Positions 5,551 to 5,627 of a stretch of DNA of 5,627 bases are shown here, in pieces. The DNA comes from UBA668 sp049318165 (GTDB taxonomy: Bacteria; Actinomycetota; Acidimicrobiia; Acidimicrobiales; Ilumatobacteraceae). Both the position numbers and the translations under genes were made by a program. Positions within the stretch are counted from its first letter, which is position 1, and every line of letters begins with the position of its first letter. Below the pieces are notes generated by a model that did not search any database, was not told the origin of the DNA, and worked only from the letters and a program-made list of their open reading frames with translations. The stretch covers positions 1 to 5,627 of the forward strand of contig JBMOGW010000228.1 of NCBI GenBank assembly GCA_049318165.1, read 5' to 3'.

Positions 5551-5627
5551 TCAGCCGTTCGACGCCGTCGGGTCGAGCTGGGCGAGGAACAGTTCGATGC
5601 GCTCGGCCTCATCGGTCTCGCCGATGG
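5551..5627 (-). CDS. C-terminal end of an unidentified protein
   Basis: A minus-strand frame open to the right edge ends with TGA at 5551-5553, leaving 24 visible residues that finish ELFLAQLDPTASNG. Support is positional: the stop is 3 bases before the mobA GTG, as expected for an operon neighbour, and the fragment has a helix-like pattern rather than the arginine-rich composition of shadow frames. The fragment is too short to name a family. A molybdenum-cofactor or oxidoreductase gene would fit the neighbour, but nothing in the visible residues shows this. Confidence 0.5.
   Translation of the reverse strand, partial: IGETDEAERIELFLAQLDPTASNG

Overview
The window is a compact, high-GC, gene-dense stretch of bacterial chromosome. 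GC-rich codon use, GTG starts, few clear Shine-Dalgarno sequences and the gene types together suggest an actinomycete-like bacterium (Actinomycetota, possibly the Acidimicrobiia). That placement is an inference from composition and protein style, not from a marker gene. There are no RNA genes, insertion sequences, CRISPR arrays or phage genes, and no gene-free stretch longer than 114 bases.

Left part, minus strand (1-2379): a TetR-family repressor, a small hotdog-fold (PaaI-like) thioesterase 11 bases behind it, and, after a 114-base gap, a large NDP-forming acyl-CoA synthetase that runs off the left edge. The set looks like a small acyl-CoA module: one enzyme joins an acid to CoA, one may hydrolyse acyl-CoA, and the regulator may sense a ligand of that pathway. 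The 114-base gap carries two near-identical 30-base direct repeats, the first holding a perfect 12-base palindrome. They look like a regulatory site for the synthetase. The synthetase has its ATP-grasp (beta) half in front of its CoA-binding (alpha) half, the reverse of the common fused arrangement. A perfect 10-bp inverted repeat sits in the DNA of the linker between the halves.

Middle, plus strand (2423-3505): nagA, N-acetylglucosamine-6-phosphate deacetylase, divergent from the TetR gene across only 43 bases. No other amino-sugar gene is present in the window. It ends 17 bases from the convergent rnd gene.

Right part, minus strand (3523-5627): a tight operon read right to left. It holds the last codons of an unidentified protein, then mobA (molybdenum-cofactor guanylyltransferase), a single-domain rhodanese and rnd (ribonuclease D with HRDC domain). 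Gaps are 3 and 4 bases, then a GTGA start/stop overlap, so the genes are almost surely co-transcribed and probably translationally coupled.

Most of the window is ordinary housekeeping and central metabolism. I see no evidence of a wholly new system. The points most worth a second look are the direct-repeat region at 1237-1300 and the reversed synthetase with its linker inverted repeat.
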